A stretch of 12,154 nucleotides of DNA, taken from Methanoregulaceae archaeon (GTDB lineage Archaea; Halobacteriota; Methanomicrobia; Methanomicrobiales; Methanospirillaceae). The translations under genes were made by a program, and so were the position numbers. The stretch lies in NCBI GenBank assembly GCA_013331215.1, contig DUGU01000198.1, forward strand, positions 946 to 13,099, read 5' to 3'. The notes beneath the pieces were generated by a model. The model had not been told where the DNA came from, ran no database searches, and saw only the letters and a program-made list of their open reading frames with translations. Shown piece by piece: positions 5,479 to 12,154 of the stretch (position 1 is the first letter of the stretch; each line of letters starts with the position of its first letter).

Positions 5479-6573
5479 CTACGAGGCCGTCTGCATTTCG
5501 TCCCCGGTCTCCTCCGCGGTCTCGAGGGTGGACGGGCCGGGCTCGGCCGGCAATGCCGCCTCACGGCGGAGCTCGAGCTCCTCGACGATGATCCCGTACG
5601 CGCCGGCAGCGAGCGCGAGCAGGAGCGGTCCCAGCACGACGCCGACCGTTCCGAGCAGGGTGATCCCGCCGAAGAACCCGATGAACATCACGGCCGGGTG
5701 GATCCCCGTCCGGGCACCCATCAGGAGCGGGCGCATCACCAGGTCCGGGATCGCCGCCACGAACGGATACCCGACGAAGAGCACGAGCAGGAGGCCGCGC
5801 ACATCGCCTATCGCGAGCGCGTACCCGCCGAGCACGACCAGGATCACGGTCTGGCCCAGGAACGGCACCAGCTGGAAGACCCCCGAGAGTACGGCGTAGA
5901 AGAGGATGTGGCCGTACCCGAGGAACCAGAAGAACGGGAGGGCCACGAGGAAGGTCACGAACGCCGTCGCGAAGTGGACCACGAAGATCGAGTACATCAC
6001 GTCCACGGCCATCGTCCAGAGCCGCGCCACCGGGCGGCGCATCTGGTCCGGGAAGGCCTGCATCAGCCGGATCCCCGTCTGTTCGCCCCTCTCGAGGGTC
6101 AGGTGGAGGACCAGGAAGAAGACGATGATCTCGAGGAAGACCATGGGGGACTCCCCGATCATCGACTGGAGCGAGGCGCTGAACGACCCCACCTCCGCGC
6201 GAATCGCGTCCGTCACCTGCGTCAGGTCGATCGGCAGGGCGCCCCCCAACGGGTTCGTCGCCGGGGCGGTGGCGGCCGTCAGGATCGTCCCGATCAGCTC
6301 CTGGATGTACGCGATGTTCTGGACGATGACCGCGATCGTGACCGCGATCGCGAGCACCGCCGCGGCCCCCACCACCACCGTCAGGAGCACGGCCGCGAAG
6401 AACGGCCGCATCCGCCGCGTCAGCCGCCGCTGGAGCGGGAAGAGCACGACCGCGAGCGAGGCTGCGAGCACCGAGACCCCGACCAGCGGCCAGAAGACGA
6501 ACGCGGCCGCCGCGAAGATCGCGAACACGACCACCCAGATCGTCCAGGGCGGGAGCGCCGCCGGCGGACTCAT
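5479..6573 (-). CDS. AI-2E family transporter (PF01594-type membrane protein)
   Basis: A 364-residue integral membrane protein with the AI-2E/PerM family layout. There are hydrophobic segments at about residues 11-27 and 29-46, the positively charged cytoplasmic loop RRLTRRMRP, and segments at about 59-88. A long soluble loop of about 60 residues follows, then segments at about 144-158, 192-219, 223-236, 240-254, 259-275 and 292-330. Family hallmarks are VPFLGQTVILV (236-246), PDLVMRPLLMGARTGIHP (276-293) and the closing GFFGGITLLGTVGVVLGPLL. Members are named after autoinducer-2 export in E. coli (TqsA), but others act as Na+/H+ antiporters, and in archaea the substrate is unknown. The C-terminal tail (332-364) is acidic and cytosolic. 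The gene is divergent from the aromatic operon; CATATC at 6603-6598 is its likely TATA box, putting the transcript start at about the ATG. Confidence 0.85.
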   Translation of the reverse strand: MSPPAALPPWTIWVVVFAIFAAAAFVFWPLVGVSVLAASLAVVLFPLQRRLTRRMRPFFAAVLLTVVVGAAAVLAIAVTIAVIVQNIAYIQELIGTILTAATAPATNPLGGALPIDLTQVTDAIRAEVGSFSASLQSMIGESPMVFLEIIVFFLVLHLTLERGEQTGIRLMQAFPDQMRRPVARLWTMAVDVMYSIFVVHFATAFVTFLVALPFFWFLGYGHILFYAVLSGVFQLVPFLGQTVILVVLGGYALAIGDVRGLLLVLFVGYPFVAAIPDLVMRPLLMGARTGIHPAVMFIGFFGGITLLGTVGVVLGPLLLALAAGAYGIIVEELELRREAALPAEPGPSTLETAEETGDEMQTAS

Positions 6574-6593
6574 GGGATATGCTGTGGCGACCG

Positions 6594-6603
6594 GATTGAT
6601 ATG
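6594..6603 (-). promoter_or_regulatory. TATA box of the AI-2E-family gene
   Basis: The minus strand reads GGCAGG then CATATCAATC, with the TATA centre about 25 bp before the ATG at 6573, indicating a leaderless or near-leaderless transcript. Confidence 0.45.
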
Positions 6604-6629
6604 CCTGCCGGACGGAACGGATCGGCAGG
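6604..6629. repeat. Inverted repeat between two divergent promoters (candidate operator)
   Basis: CCTGCCG (6604-6610) and CGGCAGG (6623-6629) are perfect 7-bp inverted arms with a 12-bp spacer. Each arm directly abuts a TATA box: CATATC on the minus strand and TTTATC on the plus strand. The arms therefore occupy the BRE position of both promoters. They may be the site of a dimeric regulator or simply a shared BRE-type element. Confidence 0.45.
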
Positions 6630-6636
6630 TTTATCC
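6629..6636 (+). promoter_or_regulatory. TATA box ahead of the aromatic operon leader
   Basis: GTTTATCC, centred near 6633, predicts transcription from about 6659-6661, exactly at the ATG of a 14-codon ORF and about 175 nt before the first biosynthetic gene. Confidence 0.5.
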
Positions 6637-6660
6637 CGGGCGTCCCCGAATCTGATCCCA

Positions 6661-6705
6661 ATGTGTGGTGAATGTTTTTTCGCCCGTGAGTGCTTTTATC
6701 GTTAG
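6661..6705 (+). CDS. Candidate leaderless 14-residue leader peptide
   Basis: ATG to TAG encodes MCGECFFARECFYR. Four of the 14 residues are Phe or Tyr (FF at 6-7, FY at 12-13) and three are Cys. The ATG lies at the transcription start predicted by the TATA box at 6630-6635, so it would be translated without a leader. The FF codons lie in a T6 tract (6675-6680), and a hairpin plus T-rich stretch follows before the aromatic genes. The composition recalls the PheA-type leader peptides of enterobacterial attenuators, but a short ORF of this size can arise by chance. The Cys pattern (CxxC plus one) could instead point to a tiny metal-binding peptide. Confidence 0.3.
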   Translation: MCGECFFARECFYR

Positions 6706-6733
6706 GGCACCCGATCGCCACGCATCGACCGTC

Positions 6734-6758
6734 CTGCTGGCCCTCTTCCGGCCAGCGG
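6734..6758 (+). terminator. Hairpin followed by T-rich stretch upstream of aroA' (possible attenuator)
   Basis: A 9-bp stem with one G-T pair (CTGCTGGCC at 6734-6742, GGCCAGCGG at 6750-6758) encloses a 7-nt loop. After 11 bases comes CCTTTTATTATCCGTTTT (6768-6785). It stands between the candidate leader ORF and the first biosynthetic gene. In an archaeon the T-rich part could itself stop transcription, or could be a TATA box for a second promoter. Confidence 0.35.
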
Positions 6759-6769
6759 ACGCCTTCGCC

Positions 6770-6780
6770 TTTTATTATCC
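6770..6780 (+). promoter_or_regulatory. Second candidate TATA box, proximal to aroA'
   Basis: TTTTATTATCC is an AT-rich block in GC-rich sequence. If used, transcription would start near 6804, giving a leader of about 30 nt that contains a GGAG ribosome-binding site (6823-6826) 8 bases before ATG 6835. Confidence 0.45.
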
Positions 6781-6834
6781 GTTTTGAACGCCCTACGCTG
6801 TGTCAACAGTGCCGGGGCGTCTGGAGTACCTGTC

Positions 6835-7623
6835 ATGAGAGGAAAAGAGATCCGTCTTGAACGCATCATCAACCGGAACACGAAGAGGACCGTCATAGTC
6901 CCCATGGACCACGGGGTCTCGCAGGGGCCGATCGACGGCCTGATCGACCTGGGGGCGGCCGTTGACGCCGTCGCCCTCGGCGGAGCGAACGCCGTGCTCG
7001 GCCACATCGGCCTGGCGCTCTACGGCCACCGTCGGCGCGGCCCCGACATCGGCCTGATCCTGCACCTCTCGGCCTCGACCGCGATCGCGCCGGACCCGAA
7101 CGAGAAGGTGCTGATCAACACCGTGACCAACGCCCTCCGCATGGGCGCGGACGGCGTCTCGATGCACGTCAACATCGGGGCCGACTCCGAGGCCTGCATG
7201 CTCCAGGACCTGGGCCGGGTCGCGGTCCAGTGCCAGCAGTGGGGCATGCCGCTGCTCGCGATGATGTACCCCAGGGGGCGTAAGATCGAGGACGAGCACG
7301 ATGTCGGCCACGTCAAGCTCGCGGCCCGCGTCGCGGCCGAGCTCGGCGCGGACATCGTCAAGACCGTGTACACGGGCGACCCCGACTCGTTCCGCGAGGT
7401 GACGCGGGGCTGCCCCGTGCCGGTGGTCGTCGCGGGCGGCTCCAAGACCGACGATCGCGCCACCCTCGACCTGATCGAGGGCGCGATCGAGGCCGGCGCG
7501 GCCGGGATCTCGATCGGCCGAAACGCGTTCCAGCACGCGGACCCCGCACGCTTCGTCCGGGCCGCGGCCCTGATCGTCCACGAGGGCCGGACCGCCGCTG
7601 AGGCCATGGAGGTGCTCCGATGA
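6835..7623 (+). CDS. aroA': 2-amino-3,7-dideoxy-D-threo-hept-6-ulosonate (ADTH) synthase
   Basis: A 262-residue class I aldolase of the FbaB/ADTH synthase family (MJ0400-like). In the archaeal pathway it joins 6-deoxy-5-ketofructose 1-phosphate (DKFP) with aspartate semialdehyde to give ADTH, the precursor of dehydroquinate, replacing DAHP synthase. Visible family motifs are [13 protein letters not shown] (20-32), [13 protein letters not shown] (77-89), [12 protein letters not shown] (139-150), [13 protein letters not shown] (174-186), VVVAGGSK and [12 protein letters not shown] (223-234). Asp25, Tyr145 and the Schiff-base Lys176 keep the same spacing as Asp33, Tyr153 and Lys184 of MJ0400. 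The start is ATG 6835, with GGAG 8 bases upstream; the frame extends back to a TTG at 6784, which adds residues not found in the family. Its last codons overlap the next gene by 4 bp (ATGA). The KTxYTGD signature suggests this is the ADTH synthase of the pair. Confidence 0.9.
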   Translation: MRGKEIRLERIINRNTKRTVIVPMDHGVSQGPIDGLIDLGAAVDAVALGGANAVLGHIGLALYGHRRRGPDIGLILHLSASTAIAPDPNEKVLINTVTNALRMGADGVSMHVNIGADSEACMLQDLGRVAVQCQQWGMPLLAMMYPRGRKIEDEHDVGHVKLAARVAAELGADIVKTVYTGDPDSFREVTRGCPVPVVVAGGSKTDDRATLDLIEGAIEAGAAGISIGRNAFQHADPARFVRAAALIVHEGRTAAEAMEVLR

Positions 7624-8378
7624 TCGGAAAAGAGATCCGGCTCGAGCGCTGTATGGACCGGAACACCGGCCGGGCCGTCATCGTCCCCATGGACCACGGC
7701 ATGACCCTCGGACAGATCGAGGGCCTCCGGGACATGACCCGCGTCATCTCCGAGGTCTCGGAGGGCGGGGCGAACGCGATCGTCCTCCACAAGGGCATGG
7801 TCACGGCCGGCCACCGGCGGCACGGCCGCGACATCGGCCTGATCGTCCACCTCTCGGCCTCGACCGCGCTCAACCCCGACCCGAACGACAAGGTTCTGGT
7901 CTGCACGGTCGAGGAGGCGATCGCGCTCGGCGCGGACGCGGTCTCGATCCAGATCAACCTCGGTTCGCCGAACGAGTCGCGCATGCTCGAGGCCGCGGGC
8001 CAGATCTCGCGGGACTGCACCCGGTGGGGCATGCCGCTCCTGATCATGGCGTACGCCCGCGGCCAGGGGATCGACGGCTCGAGCCCGGCCGCGGTCTCGC
8101 ACTGCGTCCGCGCGGCCGAGGAGCTCGGCGCGGACCTGATCAAGGTCAACTACCCGAACGACCCGGTCGCGTTCCGGCGGATCGTCGAGGCCTGCTCGGT
8201 TCCGGTGCTCGTCGCTGGCGGCGAGAAGGGCGGCGACGAGGCCGCGATCGCGATGGTCCGCGAGGCCGTCGGCGCCGGCGGCGCCGGGGTCTGCATGGGC
8301 CGGAACGCCTTCCAGCGCGAGGACACGGCCGCGTTCGTCGGCCGGGTCTGCGAGGCCGTCCACGAGGAGCCGCGATGA
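7620..8378 (+). CDS. Second ADTH synthase-family aldolase (tandem paralogue; possibly DKFP synthase)
   Basis: A 252-residue paralogue of the preceding gene; the two align end to end with roughly half their residues identical, starting with shared GKEIRLER and IVPMDHG. It retains Asp25, Tyr145 and Lys175 ([10 protein letters not shown]), plus [14 protein letters not shown] (77-90) and [11 protein letters not shown] (222-232), so it should be an active Schiff-base aldolase. Residues near the Lys differ (KVNYPND against KTVYTGD in the first copy; VAGGEKGG against VAGGSKTD), suggesting another substrate. In Methanocaldococcus jannaschii the second homologue (MJ1585) makes DKFP from methylglyoxal and a fructose phosphate, so this copy may supply the substrate of the first. 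That split is inference. It overlaps both neighbours by 4 bp (ATGA), so expression is translationally coupled. Confidence 0.82.
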   Translation: MIGKEIRLERCMDRNTGRAVIVPMDHGMTLGQIEGLRDMTRVISEVSEGGANAIVLHKGMVTAGHRRHGRDIGLIVHLSASTALNPDPNDKVLVCTVEEAIALGADAVSIQINLGSPNESRMLEAAGQISRDCTRWGMPLLIMAYARGQGIDGSSPAAVSHCVRAAEELGADLIKVNYPNDPVAFRRIVEACSVPVLVAGGEKGGDEAAIAMVREAVGAGGAGVCMGRNAFQREDTAAFVGRVCEAVHEEPR

Positions 8379-9364
8379 AGGTGCTCTGGGTCGAGCCGGT
8401 CCCGTTCGCCAAGGAGGTCGTGACGGCCGCGCTCGAGGCCGGCGCGGACGCCATCGTCACGGACGAGCCCGAGCGGGTTCGGGGGCTCGGTCGGATCGCG
8501 ACGGTCGGCCCCGGCGGCGACCTCGAATGGGGCCGCGACGTCAACCGCTTGGCCATCGCCTCGTCCGACGACGAGGACCGGGCCGTCGAGCTCGCGCAGC
8601 GGGGGCCGGTCGTGGTCGAGACGTCCGACTGGACCGTGATCCCGCTCGAGAACCTGATCGCCCGCTCGGACCGGGTCTACGCCCGGGTCGGCTCGGTGGA
8701 GGAGGCCCGGCTCGCCCTCGGCGCGCTCGAGAAGGGGGTGGCCGGGATCGTCCTCGCGACGAGCGACCCGGACGCGGTCCGGCGGGTCGCGGCGCTGGTG
8801 AAGGGCGGGGGCGAGCGAGTGGCGCTCGTCCCGTTCACGGTCACGGCAATCCGCCCGCTCGGCATGGGTGACAGGGTCTGCGTCGACACCTGCACCCTCT
8901 TCGAGGACGACGAGGGGCTGCTCGTCGGCAATACCTCGTCCGCGATGCTTCTCGTCCACGCCGAGACCCTCGAGAACCCGTACGTCGCGCCCCGGCCGTT
9001 CCGCGTCAATGCGGGCGCGGTCCACGCGTACTGCCTCCTACCCGGCGGGAGGACCGCGTATCTCTCCGACCTCAGGGCCGGCGAAACGGTCCTCGGCGTC
9101 CACGCGGAGGGGGGGACCGAGACCGCCGCGATCGGCCGGGTCAAGGTCGAGCGGCGGCCGCTCCTCCTCGTCGAGGCCGTCACCGACGACGGTCGGCCGG
9201 CCTCGGTCGTGCTCCAGAACGCCGAGACAATCCGGCTCGTCAGGGAGGGCGGAGGGGCGGTCTCGGTCGCGTCGCTCGCCCCCGGCGACCGGGTCCTCGG
9301 CCTCCTCCTCGAGGGGGGGCGGCACTTCGGCCACGCAATCGAGGAGACGATCCGTGAGCACTGA
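8375..9364 (+). CDS. aroB': 3-dehydroquinate synthase II
   Basis: A 329-residue member of the archaeal 3-dehydroquinate synthase family (MJ1249-like), unrelated to bacterial AroB. It oxidatively deaminates ADTH with NAD+ and cyclises the product to 3-dehydroquinate. Family signatures visible are the N-terminal [33 protein letters not shown] (84-96), the strongly conserved PLGMGDRVCVDTCTLF (161-176) and GLLVGNTSSAMLLVHAETL (181-199), RPFRVNAGAVHAY (207-219), AYLSDLRAGE, GRVKVERRPLLLVEA and GGRHFGHAIEE near the end. Full length for the family. Its ATG overlaps the aldolase stop by 4 bp, which puts the enzyme directly after the one that makes its substrate. Confidence 0.93.
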   Translation: MKVLWVEPVPFAKEVVTAALEAGADAIVTDEPERVRGLGRIATVGPGGDLEWGRDVNRLAIASSDDEDRAVELAQRGPVVVETSDWTVIPLENLIARSDRVYARVGSVEEARLALGALEKGVAGIVLATSDPDAVRRVAALVKGGGERVALVPFTVTAIRPLGMGDRVCVDTCTLFEDDEGLLVGNTSSAMLLVHAETLENPYVAPRPFRVNAGAVHAYCLLPGGRTAYLSDLRAGETVLGVHAEGGTETAAIGRVKVERRPLLLVEAVTDDGRPASVVLQNAETIRLVREGGGAVSVASLAPGDRVLGLLLEGGRHFGHAIEETIREH

Positions 9365-10202
9365 AACGAGGACCCGGCTCGGCATCCTCGGCGGCACGGG
9401 GGGCATGGGCTCCCTCTTCGCCCGAATCTACGGCGGAGCCGGCTGGGAGGTCTCGGTCCGCGGTCGAACCGGGCACGAGCCGATGGCGACCTTCCTCTCG
9501 CGGCAGGACGTGGTGATGGTCTCGGTCCCGATCGACGCGACCCTCGGCGTGATCGCTGCGGTCGCGCCCCACCTCCGGCCGGACCAGCTCCTCTGCGACC
9601 TGACCTCGCTCAAGGCCGCCCCGGTCGAGGCCATGCGCCGTTCGGCCGCGCCCTGCGTCGGGCTCCACCCGATCTTCGGCCCTGGCCTCGACTCGATCGC
9701 GGGCCAGACGGTCGTGATCACGCCCGCGACCGCGACGGAAGGCGAGTACGGCCCCCTGCTCGAAGTCCTCGAGGCGGCGGGTGCCCGCCTGGCTTTCACC
9801 ACCCCCGAGCACCACGACGAGCTGATGGCCGTGGTCCAGGGGCTCGCCCATGCCCTCTCGCTCGTGCTTGCCGGGACCGTGCGCGAGCTCGGCGCCGACC
9901 TCGACGAGCTCCTGGAGTTCACGTCGCCGGTCTACCGGATCGAGTTCGGGCTCGTGGGCCGCCTTCTCGCGCAGGACCCGGCGCTGTACGGCCCGATCCT
10001 CCGCCGGAACCCGAACGTTCCCGCAGTCCTCGCGGCCGCCCGCACGGCCCTCGAGGAGCTCGCGGACGCGGTCGACGACCCCGGGCCCGGTTCCTTCGTC
10101 CGGCTCTTCGAGGAGGACGCGGCCCTCTTCGCCTCGCACGGAGCGGCCGCGACAGCCGAGACCGACCGCCTGATCCGCTGCCTCGCGGAGCCCGAACGAT
10201 GA
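9354..10202 (+). CDS. tyrA: Prephenate dehydrogenase
   Basis: A 282-residue NAD(P)-dependent prephenate dehydrogenase, making 4-hydroxyphenylpyruvate for tyrosine. A Rossmann nucleotide-binding start LGILGGTGGMGSLFARIY (9-26) is followed by VVMVSVPIDATLGVI (53-67), CDLTSLKAAPVEAM (81-94), the substrate-site motif CVGLHPIFGPG (101-111, with His105 matching the catalytic His of the HPxxGP family motif) and PEHHDELMAVVQGLAHAL (151-168), then a helical C-terminal dimerisation domain. No fused chorismate mutase or ACT domain is present, unlike bacterial TyrA fusions. The start is the GTG at 9354, which gives a Rossmann fold close to the N-terminus and overlaps the previous gene by 11 bp; no ATG is available before the glycine motif. 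It ends with a 4-bp overlap on pheA. Confidence 0.9.
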   Translation: MSTETRTRLGILGGTGGMGSLFARIYGGAGWEVSVRGRTGHEPMATFLSRQDVVMVSVPIDATLGVIAAVAPHLRPDQLLCDLTSLKAAPVEAMRRSAAPCVGLHPIFGPGLDSIAGQTVVITPATATEGEYGPLLEVLEAAGARLAFTTPEHHDELMAVVQGLAHALSLVLAGTVRELGADLDELLEFTSPVYRIEFGLVGRLLAQDPALYGPILRRNPNVPAVLAAARTALEELADAVDDPGPGSFVRLFEEDAALFASHGAAATAETDRLIRCLAEPER

Positions 10203-10981
10203 CCCTTTTCACGCTCGGGCCGGCCGGGACCTTCTCGCACGAGCTCGCGGCCCGTTTCGACCCCGACGTCCGCCTCTGCCCTTCGATCGCGGCGGTCTTC
10301 GCCGCGGTCGAAGCCGGCGAGGGCGACGGGCTCGTCCCACTCGAGAACAGCGAGGCCGGCTCGGTCGGGGCGACCCTGGTCGGCCTCGCCGATCACGCGG
10401 TCTCGATCACGGGCGAGTGCACGATCCCCGTCCGCCACCACCTTGCCGCGCCGGGCGTGTCCGTGACGTTCGAGCGGGTCTACGCCCATCCGCAGACGGC
10501 CGAGCAGTGCTCGCGCCGAATCGAAGCGTTCGGCCTCCCCGTGGTCCCGACGGCTTCGAACGCGGCCTCGGCGATCGCGGCGCGGGCGGACCCGTCGGGC
10601 GCAGCCCTCGTCTCGGACGGTCTCGCGGCCCTGTACGGTCTCGCCGTGCTCGAACGCGACTGCCAGAACAGCGGCGCGAATGAGACCCGGTTCGTCCGGA
10701 TCGCGCGTACGCCGGCCGCCCCGCCGGCGCCGTGCCGGGCGAGCCTCCTCCTCGACCCGACGGAGGAACGGGCGGGCCTCCTCCACGCCCTGCTCGGCCC
10801 GTTCGCCGCTCGCGGGCTCAACCTGACCCGGATCGAGTCGCGGCCATCACGGCGGGGAATGGGACGATACGTCTTTTACGTCGACGGGGACTGCGGTCCA
10901 GGGTGGGACGACGCGGTGGCCGAGGTCGCCCGGTTCTGCACCGTGAAAGACCTCGGCCGGTACGGGAGTCTCGCGCCGTGA
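10199..10981 (+). CDS. pheA: Prephenate dehydratase
   Basis: A 260-residue monofunctional prephenate dehydratase, converting prephenate to phenylpyruvate for phenylalanine. The catalytic region (1-168) shows LGPAGTFSHELA (6-17), GDGLVPLENSEAGSV (42-56), HPQTAEQCSRRI (97-108), GAALVSDGLAALYGL (134-148) and the NETRFVRI motif (161-168), whose Thr163 of TRF is needed for catalysis in the family. A C-terminal ACT domain (181-255) contains GLLHALLGPFAARGLNLTRI and the ESRPSRRGMGRYVFYVDG segment (213-230), whose ESRP motif binds Phe in homologues, so feedback inhibition by phenylalanine is expected. No chorismate mutase is fused. ATG 10199 overlaps the tyrA stop by 4 bp. Confidence 0.93.
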   Translation: MTLFTLGPAGTFSHELAARFDPDVRLCPSIAAVFAAVEAGEGDGLVPLENSEAGSVGATLVGLADHAVSITGECTIPVRHHLAAPGVSVTFERVYAHPQTAEQCSRRIEAFGLPVVPTASNAASAIAARADPSGAALVSDGLAALYGLAVLERDCQNSGANETRFVRIARTPAAPPAPCRASLLLDPTEERAGLLHALLGPFAARGLNLTRIESRPSRRGMGRYVFYVDGDCGPGWDDAVAEVARFCTVKDLGRYGSLAP

Positions 10982-12154
10982 CCGTGCTCGTCCTCGACAG
11001 GGCCGGGCCGGTCGACCTCGCGCTCAACGCCCCGCCGAGCAAGTCACTCACCCACCGCGCCCTTGTCGCGGCCTCCATGGCCGACGGCCCGTCGGTCCTC
11101 TACGACCCCCTCCTCGCCGACGACACCCGGCTCACCATCGCCGGGCTCCGGCAGCTCGGGGCCGCGATCGAGGTCGTCGGGGACCGCGTGGTCGGGGTCG
11201 AGGGAGCCGGCGGCCCGCTCGCCGGCGGGGACGGGGCCGAGCTCGATTGCGGCAACTCGGGCACGACCCTCCGTCTGCTCGCGTCGGTCGCGGCCCTCGC
11301 TGACGGCCCAGTCACGCTCACGGGCTCGGCCCGGATGCGCGAGCGGCCGGTCGGCCCGCTCGGTACTGCGCTCGAGGTGCTCGGCGCGACCGTTCGGTAC
11401 CCCGTCGCCGACGGCGTTCCGCCGATCGTGATCGCGGGCCCTCTCCGCGGCGGCGAGGTCGCGGTGGACGGCGGCGTCTCGAGCCAGTTCGCGTCCTCGC
11501 TCCTGCTCGGGGGCCCGCTGATGCCCGACGGCCTTGTCCTCCGGCTCGCCTCGCCCCCGGTCTCGCGGTCGTACCTCGACCTGACGATCGGCGTGATGAC
11601 GGCCTTCGGCGCGGATGTCGACCGGCGGGGGTACGAGCGGTTCGCGGTCCGCCCCGGTACGTATGAAGGCATCTCGTACGCAGTCGAAGGGGACTGGTCT
11701 TCGGCCTCGTACCTCTTCGCGCTCGCGGCCGCGCTCGGCGGCCGGGTCACGGTCCGGAACCTCGACCCGGCCTCGGCCCAGGGGGACCGGCGGTTCGTCG
11801 GGGCGCTCGCCGCGATGGGCTGCCGGGTCTCCTCAGGCCCGGCCGGGATCACGGTCGAACGGGACGGACCCCTGAGCGGGATCGAGTGCGAGATGTCGTC
11901 CGCGCCCGACACGGTCCAGACCCTCGCCGTGATCGCAGCGCTCGCCGAGGGGCCGACCCGGATCACCGGGATCGGCCACCTCCGGCACAAGGAGTCGGAC
12001 CGGCTCGCCGTGACCGCCGACCGGCTGCGGTCCCTCGGGGCCGGCGCGACGGTCGAGGAGGACGCGCTCACGGTCGTCCCGGCTCCGCTCCACGGCGATT
12101 CCATCGATCCGGCCGGCGACCACCGGACCGCGATGGCGTTCGCCGTGCTCGGGC
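10978..12154 (+). CDS. aroA: EPSP synthase (3-phosphoshikimate 1-carboxyvinyltransferase), 3' truncated by window
   Basis: 392 codons are visible and the frame runs off the right edge, so some 30-40 residues are probably missing. The enzyme adds enolpyruvate from PEP to shikimate 3-phosphate, the step before chorismate synthase. Motifs are NAPPSKSLTHRAL (17-29, with Lys22, Ser23 and Arg27 at the same positions as in the E. coli enzyme), DCGNSGTTLRLL (90-101), SARMRERPVGPL (117-128), VSSQFASSLLL (167-177), GDWSSASYLFALAAAL (238-253), APDTVQTLAVIAAL (309-322, catalytic Asp311) and RHKESDRLAVTADRL (336-350, Glu339). The start is GTG 10978, overlapping the pheA stop by 4 bp (GTGA). Most homologues have PGSKS where this one has PPSKS. 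Confidence 0.93.
   Translation, partial: MTVLVLDRAGPVDLALNAPPSKSLTHRALVAASMADGPSVLYDPLLADDTRLTIAGLRQLGAAIEVVGDRVVGVEGAGGPLAGGDGAELDCGNSGTTLRLLASVAALADGPVTLTGSARMRERPVGPLGTALEVLGATVRYPVADGVPPIVIAGPLRGGEVAVDGGVSSQFASSLLLGGPLMPDGLVLRLASPPVSRSYLDLTIGVMTAFGADVDRRGYERFAVRPGTYEGISYAVEGDWSSASYLFALAAALGGRVTVRNLDPASAQGDRRFVGALAAMGCRVSSGPAGITVERDGPLSGIECEMSSAPDTVQTLAVIAALAEGPTRITGIGHLRHKESDRLAVTADRLRSLGAGATVEEDALTVVPAPLHGDSIDPAGDHRTAMAFAVLG

Noticed and set aside
5116..6705. A 529-codon plus-strand ORF opposite the AI-2E-family gene
   Set aside because: Its Arg/Glu/His-rich low-complexity product is the antisense shadow of a GC-rich membrane protein gene; only its last 15 codons coincide with the separate short ORF at 6661.
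7020..8363. A 447-codon minus-strand ORF opposite the two aldolases
   Set aside because: It is the antisense shadow of strongly GC3-biased genes; the product is Arg/Asp/His-rich and without motifs, while the plus strand encodes clear enzymes.
1..12154. CRISPR arrays or tandem repeat clusters
   Set aside because: No regularly spaced direct repeats were seen on reading through the window.

Overview
The window comes from a GC-rich euryarchaeon, most likely a methanogen of the order Methanomicrobiales. The grounds are the archaeal aromatic amino-acid route (ADTH synthase paralogues plus 3-dehydroquinate synthase II in place of the bacterial DAHP synthase/AroB pair), archaeal TATA-type promoters set for leaderless transcripts, a tRNA-Leu with no encoded CCA, a dockerin-like surface-protein tail, a cytosolic multi-PAS histidine kinase and an archaeal DUF7557/RelE toxin-antitoxin pair. 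The genus is inferred and cannot be fixed from this sequence alone.

Layout, left to right. Positions 1-51 hold the last codons of a dockerin/EF-hand-like surface protein, followed by an oligo-T terminator. A small DUF2795 protein (276-551) converges on a toxin-antitoxin operon on the minus strand (603-1113); its promoter carries a perfect 14-bp palindrome. A stretch with no recognisable gene (1150-1590) leads to a soluble three-PAS histidine kinase (1591-3477), whose base composition changes sharply at the start of the kinase core. An 855-bp IS1595-like insertion sequence (3512-4366) follows. Its transposase is broken by a 2-bp duplication and an amber codon, and its right terminal repeat ends 7 bp before an unrecognised 190-residue ORF (4373-4945). 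The minus strand then carries tRNA-Leu(UAG) (5045-5129), a KTSC-domain protein (5182-5433) and an AI-2E-family membrane protein (5479-6573).

From 6835 to the right edge runs one tightly packed plus-strand operon for aromatic amino acids: two tandem ADTH synthase-family aldolases, 3-dehydroquinate synthase II, prephenate dehydrogenase, prephenate dehydratase and EPSP synthase (cut by the window edge). Every junction overlaps, by 4 or 11 bp. Together they cover the entry into the archaeal pathway (DKFP/ADTH to dehydroquinate), the EPSP step, and the two branches from prephenate to tyrosine and phenylalanine. Dehydroquinase, shikimate dehydrogenase, shikimate kinase, chorismate synthase and chorismate mutase are not in the window.

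The most interesting part is the 260-bp gap between the divergent transporter and aromatic operon. It has a 7-bp inverted repeat whose arms abut both TATA boxes, a possible leaderless 14-codon ORF rich in Phe/Tyr and Cys whose FF codons lie in a T6 tract, and then a 9-bp hairpin and T-rich segment before the first biosynthetic gene. The layout resembles an amino-acid-responsive leader, which would be unusual in an archaeon. This is inference and needs comparative support.
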